This document shows, piece by piece, positions 1 through 7,704 of a stretch of DNA of 64,000 nucleotides (within the stretch, counting starts at the first letter, position 1; every line of letters starts with the position of its first letter). The notes beneath the pieces are model-generated. The model was not told the DNA's origin. It made no database searches and worked only from the letters and a program-made list of their open reading frames with translations. Source of the DNA: Oscillospiraceae bacterium (lineage in GTDB: Bacteria > Bacillota > Clostridia > Oscillospirales > Oscillospiraceae). The translations under genes were made by a program, and so were the position numbers. The DNA lies in assembly GCA_009780435.1 (NCBI GenBank), contig WRAB01000001.1:1-64000 (forward strand), written 5' to 3'.

Positions 1-324
1 GCTGTAGTCTACGCAGGTTGGCTGCGCGGTGACGGGGCCGGTCTGCTCAGGCCGACGGATGATATCCAAAGATCTGAGGCCGCAGCAGTGATTGCCCGTG
101 CGTTGGGCCGCGATGGTGTGATCGATACAGCCAGCTTGGTAGATGTCGCAGATGATGTCCGTCTTTTCACAGACGTTCGAGCAGGCCAGTGGTATTATTT
201 CCTGGCTATCGAAGTGAGCCACAGCCATTATTTCGTGACAGAGAATCGGAATGTTGGAACTGCGGTGGCACCGATATACAGAGAAATGGAACTATGGACG
301 GAAATCACGTGGCCCAGCAGATAG
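1..324 (+). CDS. SLH-domain surface protein, C-terminal fragment
   Basis: Frame 1 is open from the first base to a TAG at 322-324, so the 5' end lies outside the window. The 107 visible residues contain an SLH-like pattern: GWLRGDGAGLLRPTDDIQRSEAAAVIARAL matches the core of an S-layer homology repeat (a glycine turn, then the 'RxEAAxVIxR' helix), and 'FTDVRAGQWYYFLAIEV' looks like the start of another. SLH domains anchor proteins non-covalently to pyruvylated cell-wall polymers. The rest of the protein, its signal peptide and its catalytic or adhesive part cannot be seen. A strong hairpin follows about 45 bp downstream. Confidence 0.6.
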   Translation, partial: AVVYAGWLRGDGAGLLRPTDDIQRSEAAAVIARALGRDGVIDTASLVDVADDVRLFTDVRAGQWYYFLAIEVSHSHYFVTENRNVGTAVAPIYREMELWTEITWPSR

Positions 325-360
325 GGGAAATCGTGAGACTAGCGCCCGCTAAAAACATAC

Positions 361-412
361 AGAGCAAAAAGCCGCCTGGGCGACCATATGGTCGCCCAGG
401 CGGCTCTGTGTT
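361..412. terminator. Strong bidirectional hairpin terminator
   Basis: A perfect 15-bp GC-rich stem (371-385 with 390-404, loop ATAT) sits between the plus-strand SLH gene and the minus-strand tRNA. Five A's precede it, giving a U-tract for minus-strand transcripts; only a short T-run follows on the plus strand. It probably ends transcription from both sides. Confidence 0.75.
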
Positions 413-488
413 TATGGGGATATAAGATATATAGGTTGATTCCTTTTTACGGAGCGGGCCTCTAAACCCCTTGTGTCGCAACGGTTTC

Positions 489-563
489 TGGAGCTGATGG
501 TCGGAATCGAACCGACAACCTGCTCATTACGAATGAGCTGCTCTGCCATTGAGCCACATCAGC
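489..563 (-). tRNA. tRNA-Thr (anticodon CGT)
   Basis: Read on the minus strand, the sequence folds as a full cloverleaf. The 7-bp acceptor stem is GCTGATG/CATCAGC, the D arm GCTC/GAGC, the anticodon stem GCTCA/TGAGC around the loop TTCGTAA, and the T arm GTCGG-TTCGATT-CCGAC. The anticodon CGT reads ACG (Thr). A 3' TCCA is encoded (discriminator U73 plus CCA, 492-489). It has its own promoter immediately upstream and no neighbouring tRNAs in the window. Confidence 0.95.
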
Positions 564-580
564 ATAATTGGAACCAGTAG

Positions 581-609
581 AATATATCATAAAACCAATC
601 CGCCGTCAA
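581..609 (-). promoter_or_regulatory. Sigma-A promoter of tRNA-Thr
   Basis: On the minus strand TTGACG (609-604), a 17-bp spacer and TATATT (586-581), with TGA directly before the -10 (extended -10). It lies about 20 bp upstream of the mature tRNA 5' end. Confidence 0.8.
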
Positions 610-1076
610 TACCGGTTCGACCAGTAGGAGACATAGCACGAATTTCAGAAATAGTCAAGAGAACCACCCATTACATTTTGTATTCCTGGGAATTTCTTTT
701 TTGTCCTGCATCTTGATCCTTCATTTTATGATTGTGGTTTTTGGTTAAATTTTACATATTGAAAACGTCAATTGGGAATTCATCTAAAAATCCATAGTCA
801 AAATTGGCAGGTTTTCGATTTTATTCGACATTTTTCCCAGTTTTCAGAAGAGTGCTCTTTAAGAGGAGAAAACATAATTCCGGGACCAGAAAGCATTTAC
901 AAATAGTTATTCACATTTTCCACAGAGTTTCCCACATCTATTTTTTCTCTGAAGTTTCAACGATTTTAACCGTTTTTCAAGAAAAAGGAAATAGAGCAAA
1001 TGGAGTTTGTAAACTTTTTTACGGGTCATTTAGGTTACATAATTTTGTTTCTGCCAGAGGATGCAGAGAAGCATTC
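610..1076. other. AT-rich intergenic region with DnaA-box-like cluster
   Basis: This stretch between the tRNA promoter and the tsaD terminator has no convincing gene. It is markedly AT-richer than the flanking genes and contains several near-palindromic patches. Its most notable feature is three consecutive 9-mers at 907-915 (TTATTCACA), 916-924 (TTTTCCACA) and 928-936 (TTTCCCACA). The first fits the DnaA-box consensus TTATNCACA exactly and the others differ by one or two bases. A 32-codon ORF (1000-1098) is present but not supported. Confidence 0.4.
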
Positions 1077-1111
1077 AAAAAAACAACCATACCGTTAAAT
1101 CGGCATGGTTG
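1077..1111 (-). terminator. Rho-independent terminator of tsaD
   Basis: On the minus strand the stem CAACCATGCCG / CGGTATGGTTG (1111-1084, loop ATTTAA) is followed by seven U's (1083-1077). The tsaD stop codon lies inside the hairpin loop, so the terminator overlaps the coding end. Confidence 0.85.
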
Positions 1112-2096
1112 CATAAGCGTTTAAGTCCAGGTGATCCAGTACCCCCGCCTTTTGCTCAAAAAAGGCCTGACAGGCAATCATGGCGGCGTTGTCACCACAG
1201 AGGTGGAGCGGCGGGAGATATAGGGTATAGCCCCCGTCTTTTGCGGCCCGCTCCATATCCCGGCGGATGCGGCTGTTGGCGGCCACGCCGCCGGCCACGG
1301 CGATGTGATCATATCCAAGAGTTTTGGCGGCCAGCATGGTGCGGGGGACAAGAGTGTCGCTGACGGCGGCGGCAAAGGAGGCGGCCAGGCCGGGGTGATC
1401 CAGTGTTTCCCCCTTTTGCTCGGCGTTGTGGATGATATTGAGCACGGCGGTCTTCAGGCCGGAGAAGCTCATATCCAGCGGGCTGTCAGATACGACGGAA
1501 CGGGGGAGAGGGTACGCTTTGTCGTTCCCGTCCCGGGCCAGATCGTCCAGGGCCTTGCCGCCGGGATAGCCCAGGCCCAGTACACGGGCCACTTTATCGA
1601 AGCACTCACCGGCGGCGTCGTCCCGGGTGGTGCCGATGATGGACATGTCCGTATAATCCCGCACGTCCACCAACTGGCTGTGTCCGCCGGAGACCACGAG
1701 ACAGAGAAAGGGCGGCGTAAGCTCTGGATAGGCGATGTAATTGGCCGCAATGTGGCCGTGGACATGGTGGACGGGGATCAGGGGGATGCCCAGGACATAG
1801 GCCGCACTCTTGGCGAAGTTCACCCCCACCAACAGCGCTCCGATCAATCCGGGGGCGTAGGTGACGGCAATGGCGTCCAGATCGTTCTTTGTGATGCCCG
1901 CTTTCTCCAGGGCCGTATCTACCAGCTTTGTAATCACCTGAATATGGTTGCGGGAGGCGATCTCCGGTACCACGCCGCCGTAGATGGCGTGGAGGTCTGC
2001 CTGGGAGAGCACCTCACTGGACAAAATCTCCCGGCCATTTCTGGAGATGGCCACGGCAGTCTCGTCGCAGGAGGTCTCGATTGCTAGGATAATCAT
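1095..2096 (-). CDS. tsaD: tRNA N6-adenosine threonylcarbamoyltransferase TsaD
   Basis: TsaD transfers the threonylcarbamoyl group from threonylcarbamoyl-AMP to A37 of ANN-decoding tRNAs, working with TsaB and TsaE in the cytosol. The 333-residue length is normal for the family. Diagnostic features are the N-terminal ASKHA motif (IETSCDE, residues 6-12), the iron-binding HxxxH (H111 and H115 in HHVHGH), and the C-terminal AVAGGVAANSRIR nucleotide-binding segment. The gene is last in a minus-strand run from polA and rimI. rimI is often adjacent to tsaD, but two AT-richer genes intervene here. Its stop codon is embedded in its own terminator hairpin. Confidence 0.97.
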   Translation of the reverse strand: MIILAIETSCDETAVAISRNGREILSSEVLSQADLHAIYGGVVPEIASRNHIQVITKLVDTALEKAGITKNDLDAIAVTYAPGLIGALLVGVNFAKSAAYVLGIPLIPVHHVHGHIAANYIAYPELTPPFLCLVVSGGHSQLVDVRDYTDMSIIGTTRDDAAGECFDKVARVLGLGYPGGKALDDLARDGNDKAYPLPRSVVSDSPLDMSFSGLKTAVLNIIHNAEQKGETLDHPGLAASFAAAVSDTLVPRTMLAAKTLGYDHIAVAGGVAANSRIRRDMERAAKDGGYTLYLPPLHLCGDNAAMIACQAFFEQKAGVLDHLDLNAYATMPI

Positions 2097-2137
2097 GGGG
2101 TGATCTCCTTGTAATTTCTAAAATATACATTTAGCAC

Positions 2138-2569
2138 TTATTCCATCGCCCGCCGCTTTGCCAAAGCGATGGGAAATAACTCACGTAAAACTGGGTAGGT
2201 CAATTTATCTGGAAGAGAGTCGAACAGGCATATTTTCTCCATTTCGCTTTGGGTAGGCATATCGGATAAGGTGTGGACAACTGCAAAATATACTTGTCCA
2301 TTTCCCGATATGTCAGTTCCATTGAAAGTTCCAGAAAACGAGTAATCGCACAACGGCTCTATATCAAAATCAATTGCCACCGCTTCTTCAAACAATTCTC
2401 TTTTTGCAGTTTCTAATGGCGTTTCGCCGTTTTCTATATGCCCGCCCTGTGTTTCCCATGTTGTTCGTTCTCTGTGTTTGCTAAAAATCCATTGGCCTTT
2501 GTGCAGCGAGATAATATCAGCGTATTTATACGCATTGAGCGTGTTAAACGGATATATTTTACATTCCAT
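2138..2569 (-). CDS. Nudix hydrolase
   Basis: A 143-residue protein with a complete Nudix box at about residues 42-64: G-x5-E-x7-RE-x2-EE (GGHIENGETP...AKRELFEEAV). Such enzymes hydrolyse nucleoside diphosphates linked to another moiety, often cleansing damaged nucleotides; the substrate cannot be told here. I chose the ATG at 2569, one base after the stop of the upstream gene, because the open frame further upstream (to 2629) overlaps that gene. The coupling suggests translation together with the membrane-protein gene. Both are AT-richer than polA, rimI and tsaD around them, suggesting later acquisition. Confidence 0.85.
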   Translation of the reverse strand: MECKIYPFNTLNAYKYADIISLHKGQWIFSKHRERTTWETQGGHIENGETPLETAKRELFEEAVAIDFDIEPLCDYSFSGTFNGTDISGNGQVYFAVVHTLSDMPTQSEMEKICLFDSLPDKLTYPVLRELFPIALAKRRAME

Positions 2570-2570
2570 G

Positions 2571-3602
2571 TTAGTCACCCTGTTGTCTTTTGAATCTATC
2601 GTCTGTGCGTTCGGACAACAAGGTGGCATCGTTGGTAATGGTCTCGGTCTCCGTCGCTACCCACTTATTCGTGGACAATATTCGTGCCCAAATTATCCCG
2701 AAGCCAATAGCGACCATAACCCATGCGGCAAGGGACTGAATCATAAAGTCCCCCAAAAGCAGGCCGGGACTCAGACACGCTATTATTACATCTTGTACTG
2801 TAGTGTCATCGGGAAACATGGCGGAATGAAGGCGGTATGTATTGGCCATTGCGCTTATTGCACTCAAAACCAGCGCATAAGATATTGTGAAAATAACAGC
2901 AACTCGATTGTGTTTTCCGCCAAACAACTTCCACCCAAAGAAGATTCCGATGGGGAATACAACGCCTGAAAGCCCGAGGAACTCATGCAGAATTTCATAA
3001 AACATGGTCGCAAGGACGATTGCAAGCGCCGCGGCTCCACCCAGCAATCCGCCGATGATGCCTTGGACGTAACCGGTGGTATATTGTCTCTGTTCGAGTT
3101 CTTCTTGCACGGCGCCTTTCCACTTTCGTAGACAGGCCATGTGCACAATCTGCAGTCGGCCACCCCACCGAGCCAGGGAATCGCCTTCGCTCAGGCCGCA
3201 GATGAAACAACTTGTTCTGTGCGGAATACCTACTTCTTTGATCGCAACCTCTGTTGCCCGGATTACTCTGTTATAAAGCTGTTGCGGTTCTTCGTTTTTG
3301 AAGGCGATTTCTACAGAAAAGAAACTCTGTGGTGCAATAGGGTGGAGGTGTTTAGTGAGTGTTGTGACGGAGACATGTTTTCTAAGGTCCTCTGTCTCTT
3401 TTAACCGCTTTCTGAGCGCACGAATCTGGGGTCTTGTCAAAGGCTTGTCAACAAAAAAGAATAAGGCCAGATGATTCCTCACAAGCACATTCACTCGCAC
3501 TGCCTCTACTGGGAAGCCGAACAACGCTCCACGTCCAACGAGGCGCCTGCCCTCGCCTACCATCTGAAATCCTGTTAATCGAATCATCTCTTCCCGTGTC
3601 AT
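2571..3602 (-). CDS. Membrane protein of unknown function with Cys/His motif
   Basis: I do not recognise this 343-residue protein. The N-terminal ~190 residues are soluble and carry a possible metal site (CFICG ... HMAC, about residues 132-155). The C-terminal part has about four hydrophobic segments (roughly 175-200, 205-225, 230-252 and 280-305), so it is probably a membrane protein with a cytosolic sensor-like head. It overlaps the Nudix gene junction by spacing of one base and starts 15 bp after rimI ends, so it is likely co-transcribed with polA and rimI. Its base composition is AT-richer than rimI. Function unknown. Confidence 0.65.
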   Translation of the reverse strand: MTREEMIRLTGFQMVGEGRRLVGRGALFGFPVEAVRVNVLVRNHLALFFFVDKPLTRPQIRALRKRLKETEDLRKHVSVTTLTKHLHPIAPQSFFSVEIAFKNEEPQQLYNRVIRATEVAIKEVGIPHRTSCFICGLSEGDSLARWGGRLQIVHMACLRKWKGAVQEELEQRQYTTGYVQGIIGGLLGGAAALAIVLATMFYEILHEFLGLSGVVFPIGIFFGWKLFGGKHNRVAVIFTISYALVLSAISAMANTYRLHSAMFPDDTTVQDVIIACLSPGLLLGDFMIQSLAAWVMVAIGFGIIWARILSTNKWVATETETITNDATLLSERTDDRFKRQQGD

Positions 3603-3617
3603 AAGCGCCCTCCTTTA

Positions 3618-4103
3618 TCAACCGACACCCAACCGCATCAACACCGCATCTTCCAGCGGAACCTGATAATACCCCCGCCGCAGACCCATACGCTGAAACC
3701 CCAAGCCCTCATACAGTGCAATGGCCGGGGCGTTGCTGGCCCGGACTTCTAGGTGGATAACCTCCACGCCACGCCCCTGCGCCGCTTGGATCAGGGAGGA
3801 GAGGAGCAATTGCCCTATGCCCTGGCGTTTGGCGGTTTGATCTACGGCCATGTTATGGAGCTCCGCCTCTGGGCCAATGATTTGGAGGATGGCGAACCCC
3901 AGTAGACGGTCTGGCGGGCCGCTGGGGGCATCGGCCCATACGGGTGCGTAATTGGTCTCTGCGGCCACATAGACGAGGGAGGCGGGGTCTAAAATCCGTT
4001 GCCGCAGGTGATTTTTGCTCCATGGGTTGGGGAAACTCTCCCGTTCGATCCGAAGGATCTCATCTAGATGGCAGAGGTCGGCGGATTTGATTATCACGCT
4101 CAT
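3618..4103 (-). CDS. rimI: Ribosomal protein alanine N-acetyltransferase RimI
   Basis: A single GNAT domain of 161 residues. RimI acetylates the N-terminal alanine of ribosomal protein S18 using acetyl-CoA. The acetyl-CoA pyrophosphate loop is visible as RQGIGQLLLSSL, followed by the HLEVRASNAPAIALYEGLGF segment typical of RimI (EVR.SN..A..LY...GF). The ATG overlaps the polA stop codon in an ATGA arrangement, implying translational coupling. Its closeness to tsaD agrees with the usual clustering of rimI with the t6A modification genes. Confidence 0.9.
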   Translation of the reverse strand: MSVIIKSADLCHLDEILRIERESFPNPWSKNHLRQRILDPASLVYVAAETNYAPVWADAPSGPPDRLLGFAILQIIGPEAELHNMAVDQTAKRQGIGQLLLSSLIQAAQGRGVEVIHLEVRASNAPAIALYEGLGFQRMGLRRGYYQVPLEDAVLMRLGVG

Positions 4104-6655
4104 TTTGCGTCAAACCAGGTCTTGCCGCTGTGGGCGATGGCCTCTAAGGGAACGGCGAGGGACATGACCTGTTCCATCTCCGCCTCCAAGAGGGCGGCGA
4201 CTTGCTCCGCCTCGGCTTCGGGACACTCCACAATCAATTCGTCGTGGACTTGGAGCACGAGACGGGCTTTGAGGCCTTCGGCGCGGAGCCGTTCATCCAC
4301 GTGGATCATGGCCAGCTTCATAATATCCGCCGCCGTACCCTGGATGGGCATGTTCAAGGCCACCCGTTCCCCGAAGGATCGGACGTTAAAGTTAGAGGAC
4401 TGCAACTCCGGCAGGGGACGAATCCGCCCGAACAGGGTGCGTACCTGGCCCTCAGATTTGGCCTGTTCCACGATGTCGTGCATATACGCCCGGACGCCGC
4501 TGTATTTGGCCAGATAGTTTTCTATATACATCTTCGCCTCAATCTGGCTGACGCCGATGTCCTGGGCCAGAGAGAAGGCGGAAATCCCGTAGACGATACC
4601 GAAGTTTACCGCCTTGGCCCGGCTCCGCATAAGGGGTGTTACATCTTCCGGGGCCACGTGGAACACCTGGGCCGCAGTCACGGTGTGGATGTCCTCCTGG
4701 TTGGTAAACGCCGCCTGCATGGTCTCGTCCCCGGAGATGTGGGCCAGGAGCCGCAGTTCGATCTGGGAGTAGTCGGCGTCTACCAGCACATGGCCCGGTG
4801 CCGCCACGAACATTTTGCGGATCTCCCCGCCCAGCTCCTTGCGGATGGGGATATTTTGCAAGTTCGGTTCCGTGGAACTGAGCCGCCCGGTGGCGGTGAC
4901 GGTCATCTGGAAGTTGGAATGGATCCTGCCGTCGGGCCGGATGGCACGGGTCAGGCCGTCCACGTAAGTGCTTTTGAGCTTCGTATAGTCCCGGTAGGCC
5001 ATGATCTTGGGGACAATGGGGTGCTGGTCTTTGAGTTTTTCCAAGACCTCCACATTGGTGGAGTATCCGGTTTTTGTCTTCTTTGCGGGGGGGAGGCCCA
5101 GGACGTCGAAGAGGATTTGCCCCAACTGTTTGGGGGAGTTGATGTTAAATTCCTGCCCCGCCAGATGGAAAATTTCCCGCTGGGCGTCGTCAATCCAGGC
5201 GGAGAGTTTGTCCCCAAACGCCCGGAGTTCGCTCCGGTCCACCAGGAACCCTATGTGCTCCATCTGGGCCAGTACGGGACAGAGGGGGAGTTCGATCCGC
5301 TGGAAGACCTCCGTGAGGGCCGCCTGTTCCAATCGTTCCTTTAAGATCGGGTAGAGGGTATAGATCACATGGGCGGGCTCCGTAGAGGGATCGCTCAAAT
5401 ATTGATCCGCCAGCTTGTCCAGCCCGTAGTCGCTGACAGTGGGATCGAGGAGATACGCCGCCAGGGCCGTGTCAAAGAGATAGCCGCCGGGGGTGATCCC
5501 CTCCCGCAAGAGGGCGGTCATGGTATCTTTAATATGGTGGCCCACTTTTGGGGTGCTATCGCCGAAGAGGGTTTGCAAAAAGGCGTTGTACCCCTCGCCC
5601 ACGGCGTTCCAGGATACGACGCTGACCTGATCCGCCTCGCCGATCTCTACGCCGTCCAGATCATCCAGGGGCCGCACGGAGACGTAATCCGCCGCCTGGA
5701 TGCGCTGCATCAGGGCGTCCAGCTCCGCCTGGGTCTGGATATGGGCCACGGAGACTGCCGCAGTGGGTTTTGACCGGGTATCGATATATGCCAGACCGAA
5801 TTTTTGGATCAAACTTTGGAACTCCAGCTTTAAGAATAGATTCCGCAAGGTCTGGGCATCAAAGGGCCGCCGTGCCGTCTCCTCTGGTGCAAAGGGAAAG
5901 GGGACATCACAGCGGATTGTGGCCAGATCATAGGACAGGCGGGCGCTCTCCGCACCGGCAGATAGCTTATTGCGTAAACTGTCCTTGATATCCAAGGCCG
6001 GGAGGTCGCCGTAGATTCGATCCAGGGTGCCGAAGCGTAAGATCAAATCCATTGCCGTCTTTTCGCCCACGCCGGGTACGCCGGGGATATTGTCAGAACT
6101 GTCGCCCATAAGAGCTTTCAGGTCGATAAATTGCCGGGGAGAGAATCCATAGACGGATTGGAATTTTGCCGGCGTGTAGTCCTCTGTCTTGGTCTGCCCC
6201 ATGCGGCTGGTGACCAGCTTCACCGTCACCCGGTCTGTGATGAGTTGCAGATCGTCTTTGTCCCCCGTGAGGATCACACAGTCCCAGCCCGATTGATCGC
6301 ATTGGGCGGCAATGGTGCCGATGAGGTCGTCCGCCTCGTACCGCTCCACTTCGTAGCGGGGGATGTGCATAGCATCCAGAATTTCCTTGACCAGGGGCAA
6401 TTGTTCCGCCAACTCATCTGGCATCCCTTTTCGCTGGGCTTTGTATTCTGCGTATTGTTCGTGGCGGAAGGTGGGCCCCCGCAAATCGAACGCCACACAG
6501 ACCCCGTCGGGATCTTCTTCAGTGAGGAACCGTTGCAAAATTGTCAAAAATCCATAGACGGCATTGGTGGGTGTGCCGTCCTTTGTGGTCAGCATCCGGA
6601 TGCCGTAAAAGGCTCGGTTGATGATACTGTTGCCATCGATAACCATGAGTTTCAT
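4100..6655 (-). CDS. polA: DNA polymerase I
   Basis: An 851-residue family A polymerase for gap filling and Okazaki-fragment processing. The N-terminal ~290 residues are the 5'-3' exonuclease (VIDGNSIINRAFYG; DLKALMGDSSDNIPGVPGVG helix-hairpin-helix). The middle exonuclease fold lacks the DxE residues (the first strand reads YVSVRPLDDLDGVEI), so proofreading is probably dead, as in many Gram-positive PolA. The polymerase domain has motif A DADYSQIELR, motif B with RAKAVNFGIVYG and motif C QVHDELIVE. I chose the ATG at 6655, preceded by AGGAGG, rather than the upstream open frame. It has a clear promoter about 110 bp upstream and leads the operon with rimI. Confidence 0.96.
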   Translation of the reverse strand: MKLMVIDGNSIINRAFYGIRMLTTKDGTPTNAVYGFLTILQRFLTEEDPDGVCVAFDLRGPTFRHEQYAEYKAQRKGMPDELAEQLPLVKEILDAMHIPRYEVERYEADDLIGTIAAQCDQSGWDCVILTGDKDDLQLITDRVTVKLVTSRMGQTKTEDYTPAKFQSVYGFSPRQFIDLKALMGDSSDNIPGVPGVGEKTAMDLILRFGTLDRIYGDLPALDIKDSLRNKLSAGAESARLSYDLATIRCDVPFPFAPEETARRPFDAQTLRNLFLKLEFQSLIQKFGLAYIDTRSKPTAAVSVAHIQTQAELDALMQRIQAADYVSVRPLDDLDGVEIGEADQVSVVSWNAVGEGYNAFLQTLFGDSTPKVGHHIKDTMTALLREGITPGGYLFDTALAAYLLDPTVSDYGLDKLADQYLSDPSTEPAHVIYTLYPILKERLEQAALTEVFQRIELPLCPVLAQMEHIGFLVDRSELRAFGDKLSAWIDDAQREIFHLAGQEFNINSPKQLGQILFDVLGLPPAKKTKTGYSTNVEVLEKLKDQHPIVPKIMAYRDYTKLKSTYVDGLTRAIRPDGRIHSNFQMTVTATGRLSSTEPNLQNIPIRKELGGEIRKMFVAAPGHVLVDADYSQIELRLLAHISGDETMQAAFTNQEDIHTVTAAQVFHVAPEDVTPLMRSRAKAVNFGIVYGISAFSLAQDIGVSQIEAKMYIENYLAKYSGVRAYMHDIVEQAKSEGQVRTLFGRIRPLPELQSSNFNVRSFGERVALNMPIQGTAADIMKLAMIHVDERLRAEGLKARLVLQVHDELIVECPEAEAEQVAALLEAEMEQVMSLAVPLEAIAHSGKTWFDAK

Positions 6656-6762
6656 GGGGGACGCCTCCTGATTGAGAAATAGAAAGGAAGCGGCGCTCAG
6701 CGTGCACACCTAGACACCACTTCCTACACCGACAATTGCCCGAAAGCAATTCCAGCGTAAAT

Positions 6763-6791
6763 AGTATATCATGCGCTGAAACTCCTTTCAA
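6763..6791 (-). promoter_or_regulatory. Sigma-A promoter of polA operon
   Basis: On the minus strand TTGAAA (6791-6786), a 17-bp spacer and TATACT (6768-6763), with TGA before the -10. The leader to the polA start is about 100 nt. Confidence 0.75.
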
Positions 6792-6846
6792 GGCATTGTT
6801 GGAAACAACAGTGAACGGATAAATTTGGGCCAAGTTGGTCTGATGA

Positions 6847-6876
6847 TTGAATTTGGCACCGTGGCTGTGCTATAAT
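6847..6876 (+). promoter_or_regulatory. Promoter of the restriction-modification cassette
   Basis: TTGAAT (6847-6852), an 18-bp spacer and TATAAT (6871-6876), about 65 bp upstream of the ATG at 6940. A ribosome binding site GAGAGG lies at about 6925-6930. Confidence 0.65.
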
Positions 6877-7029
6877 TACTATATTCGCTCGTTAAGTTTC
6901 CATTTTAAATATCAAATGTATGGATGAGAGGTTTTGAATATGGATTATAATGATGTAATCTTTAAGATTCCATGTGAAGACAAATCATAACAAAATGATT
7001 CACATTTTGTTATTAAAGCAGTTGAAAAT

Positions 7030-7704
7030 ATGATACAAAAAGCAATAGATGCGGGCAACAATAGAATCATCTTAAACACAAACCTCAAATTAGGCTTGCC
7101 TATGGAGAATATAAATAAAATTGCAGGCCCAATTATTGAAGCATGGGCGTATGAAATTTTCTTTGACATTAAGGATGACCTTGATAATAGTTATCAGTTA
7201 GTAACTGTTGAGCCTTTGCCACGCCTAGATAAAGCCGACATACTGCTCCAATTCAAAAAAGCTAAATCATCAGTGACCGCTAATGTAGATGTAAAAGCAA
7301 CAGCAGAAGATATTGAAAATTCTGGGAGAAGCCCTAACATTACATCATTCAGCCGTATACGCTCTGCTTACATTGAAGACCCTGACTTCATGTTTATTAT
7401 TCTATCTTTAAAACATAAAGTTTACTCTGAAAGAAATCACGTTACAAAATTAATAGATGGAATAATGGAAATTGTGAAGTATAACGCCTATGACTTAAAG
7501 TTTTTATCCGATACTGATATTAGCTATAACCCGGCACTTGGAACTGGACAAATTCAAGTAAAAGATATTCATTATGTTGAATACGAATACAGGACAGCGT
7601 GGGAATTTTGCCAATTATTAGATAGAAAATACTTAAACTCATCGCGACGTTCTTTTGATGATTGGTATAGGGAGGCTGTGAAGCACAAATGGATAAAAAT
7701 ATAA
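7030..7704 (+). CDS. Type II restriction endonuclease, N-terminally interrupted by a stop
   Basis: Probable PD-(D/E)xK restriction endonuclease: an acidic residue in KADILLQF is followed by VDVKAT, and the gene directly precedes and overlaps (by 16 bp) an adenine methyltransferase gene. The true start appears to be ATG 6940, which has a good GAGAGG site. That frame reads MDYNDVIFKIPCEDKS, then TAA at 6988-6990, then continues open without shift to 7704. Only a shorter product from ATG 7030, with a poor ribosome site, could be made now. So the enzyme is either a pseudogene, expressed at low level by reinitiation, or affected by a sequencing error. Family subgroup and target site cannot be assigned. 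AT-rich against its neighbours, suggesting transfer. Confidence 0.6.
   Translation: MIQKAIDAGNNRIILNTNLKLGLPMENINKIAGPIIEAWAYEIFFDIKDDLDNSYQLVTVEPLPRLDKADILLQFKKAKSSVTANVDVKATAEDIENSGRSPNITSFSRIRSAYIEDPDFMFIILSLKHKVYSERNHVTKLIDGIMEIVKYNAYDLKFLSDTDISYNPALGTGQIQVKDIHYVEYEYRTAWEFCQLLDRKYLNSSRRSFDDWYREAVKHKWIKI

Noticed and set aside
1000..1098. 32-codon ORF (starting MEFVNFF) with a weak AAAGG site
   Set aside because: Too short, no family match, and its end lies inside the tsaD terminator; considered chance.
804..1124. 106-codon plus-strand ORF between tRNA-Thr and tsaD
   Set aside because: No ribosome site, odd composition, runs into the tsaD terminator and end of tsaD on the other strand, and matches no family I know.
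1305..2087. 260-codon plus-strand ORF opposite tsaD
   Set aside because: Shadow of tsaD; same reason as above.
4202..5344. 380-codon plus-strand ORF opposite polA
   Set aside because: Antisense shadow of a well-supported polA frame in GC-rich DNA; no ribosome site or family match.
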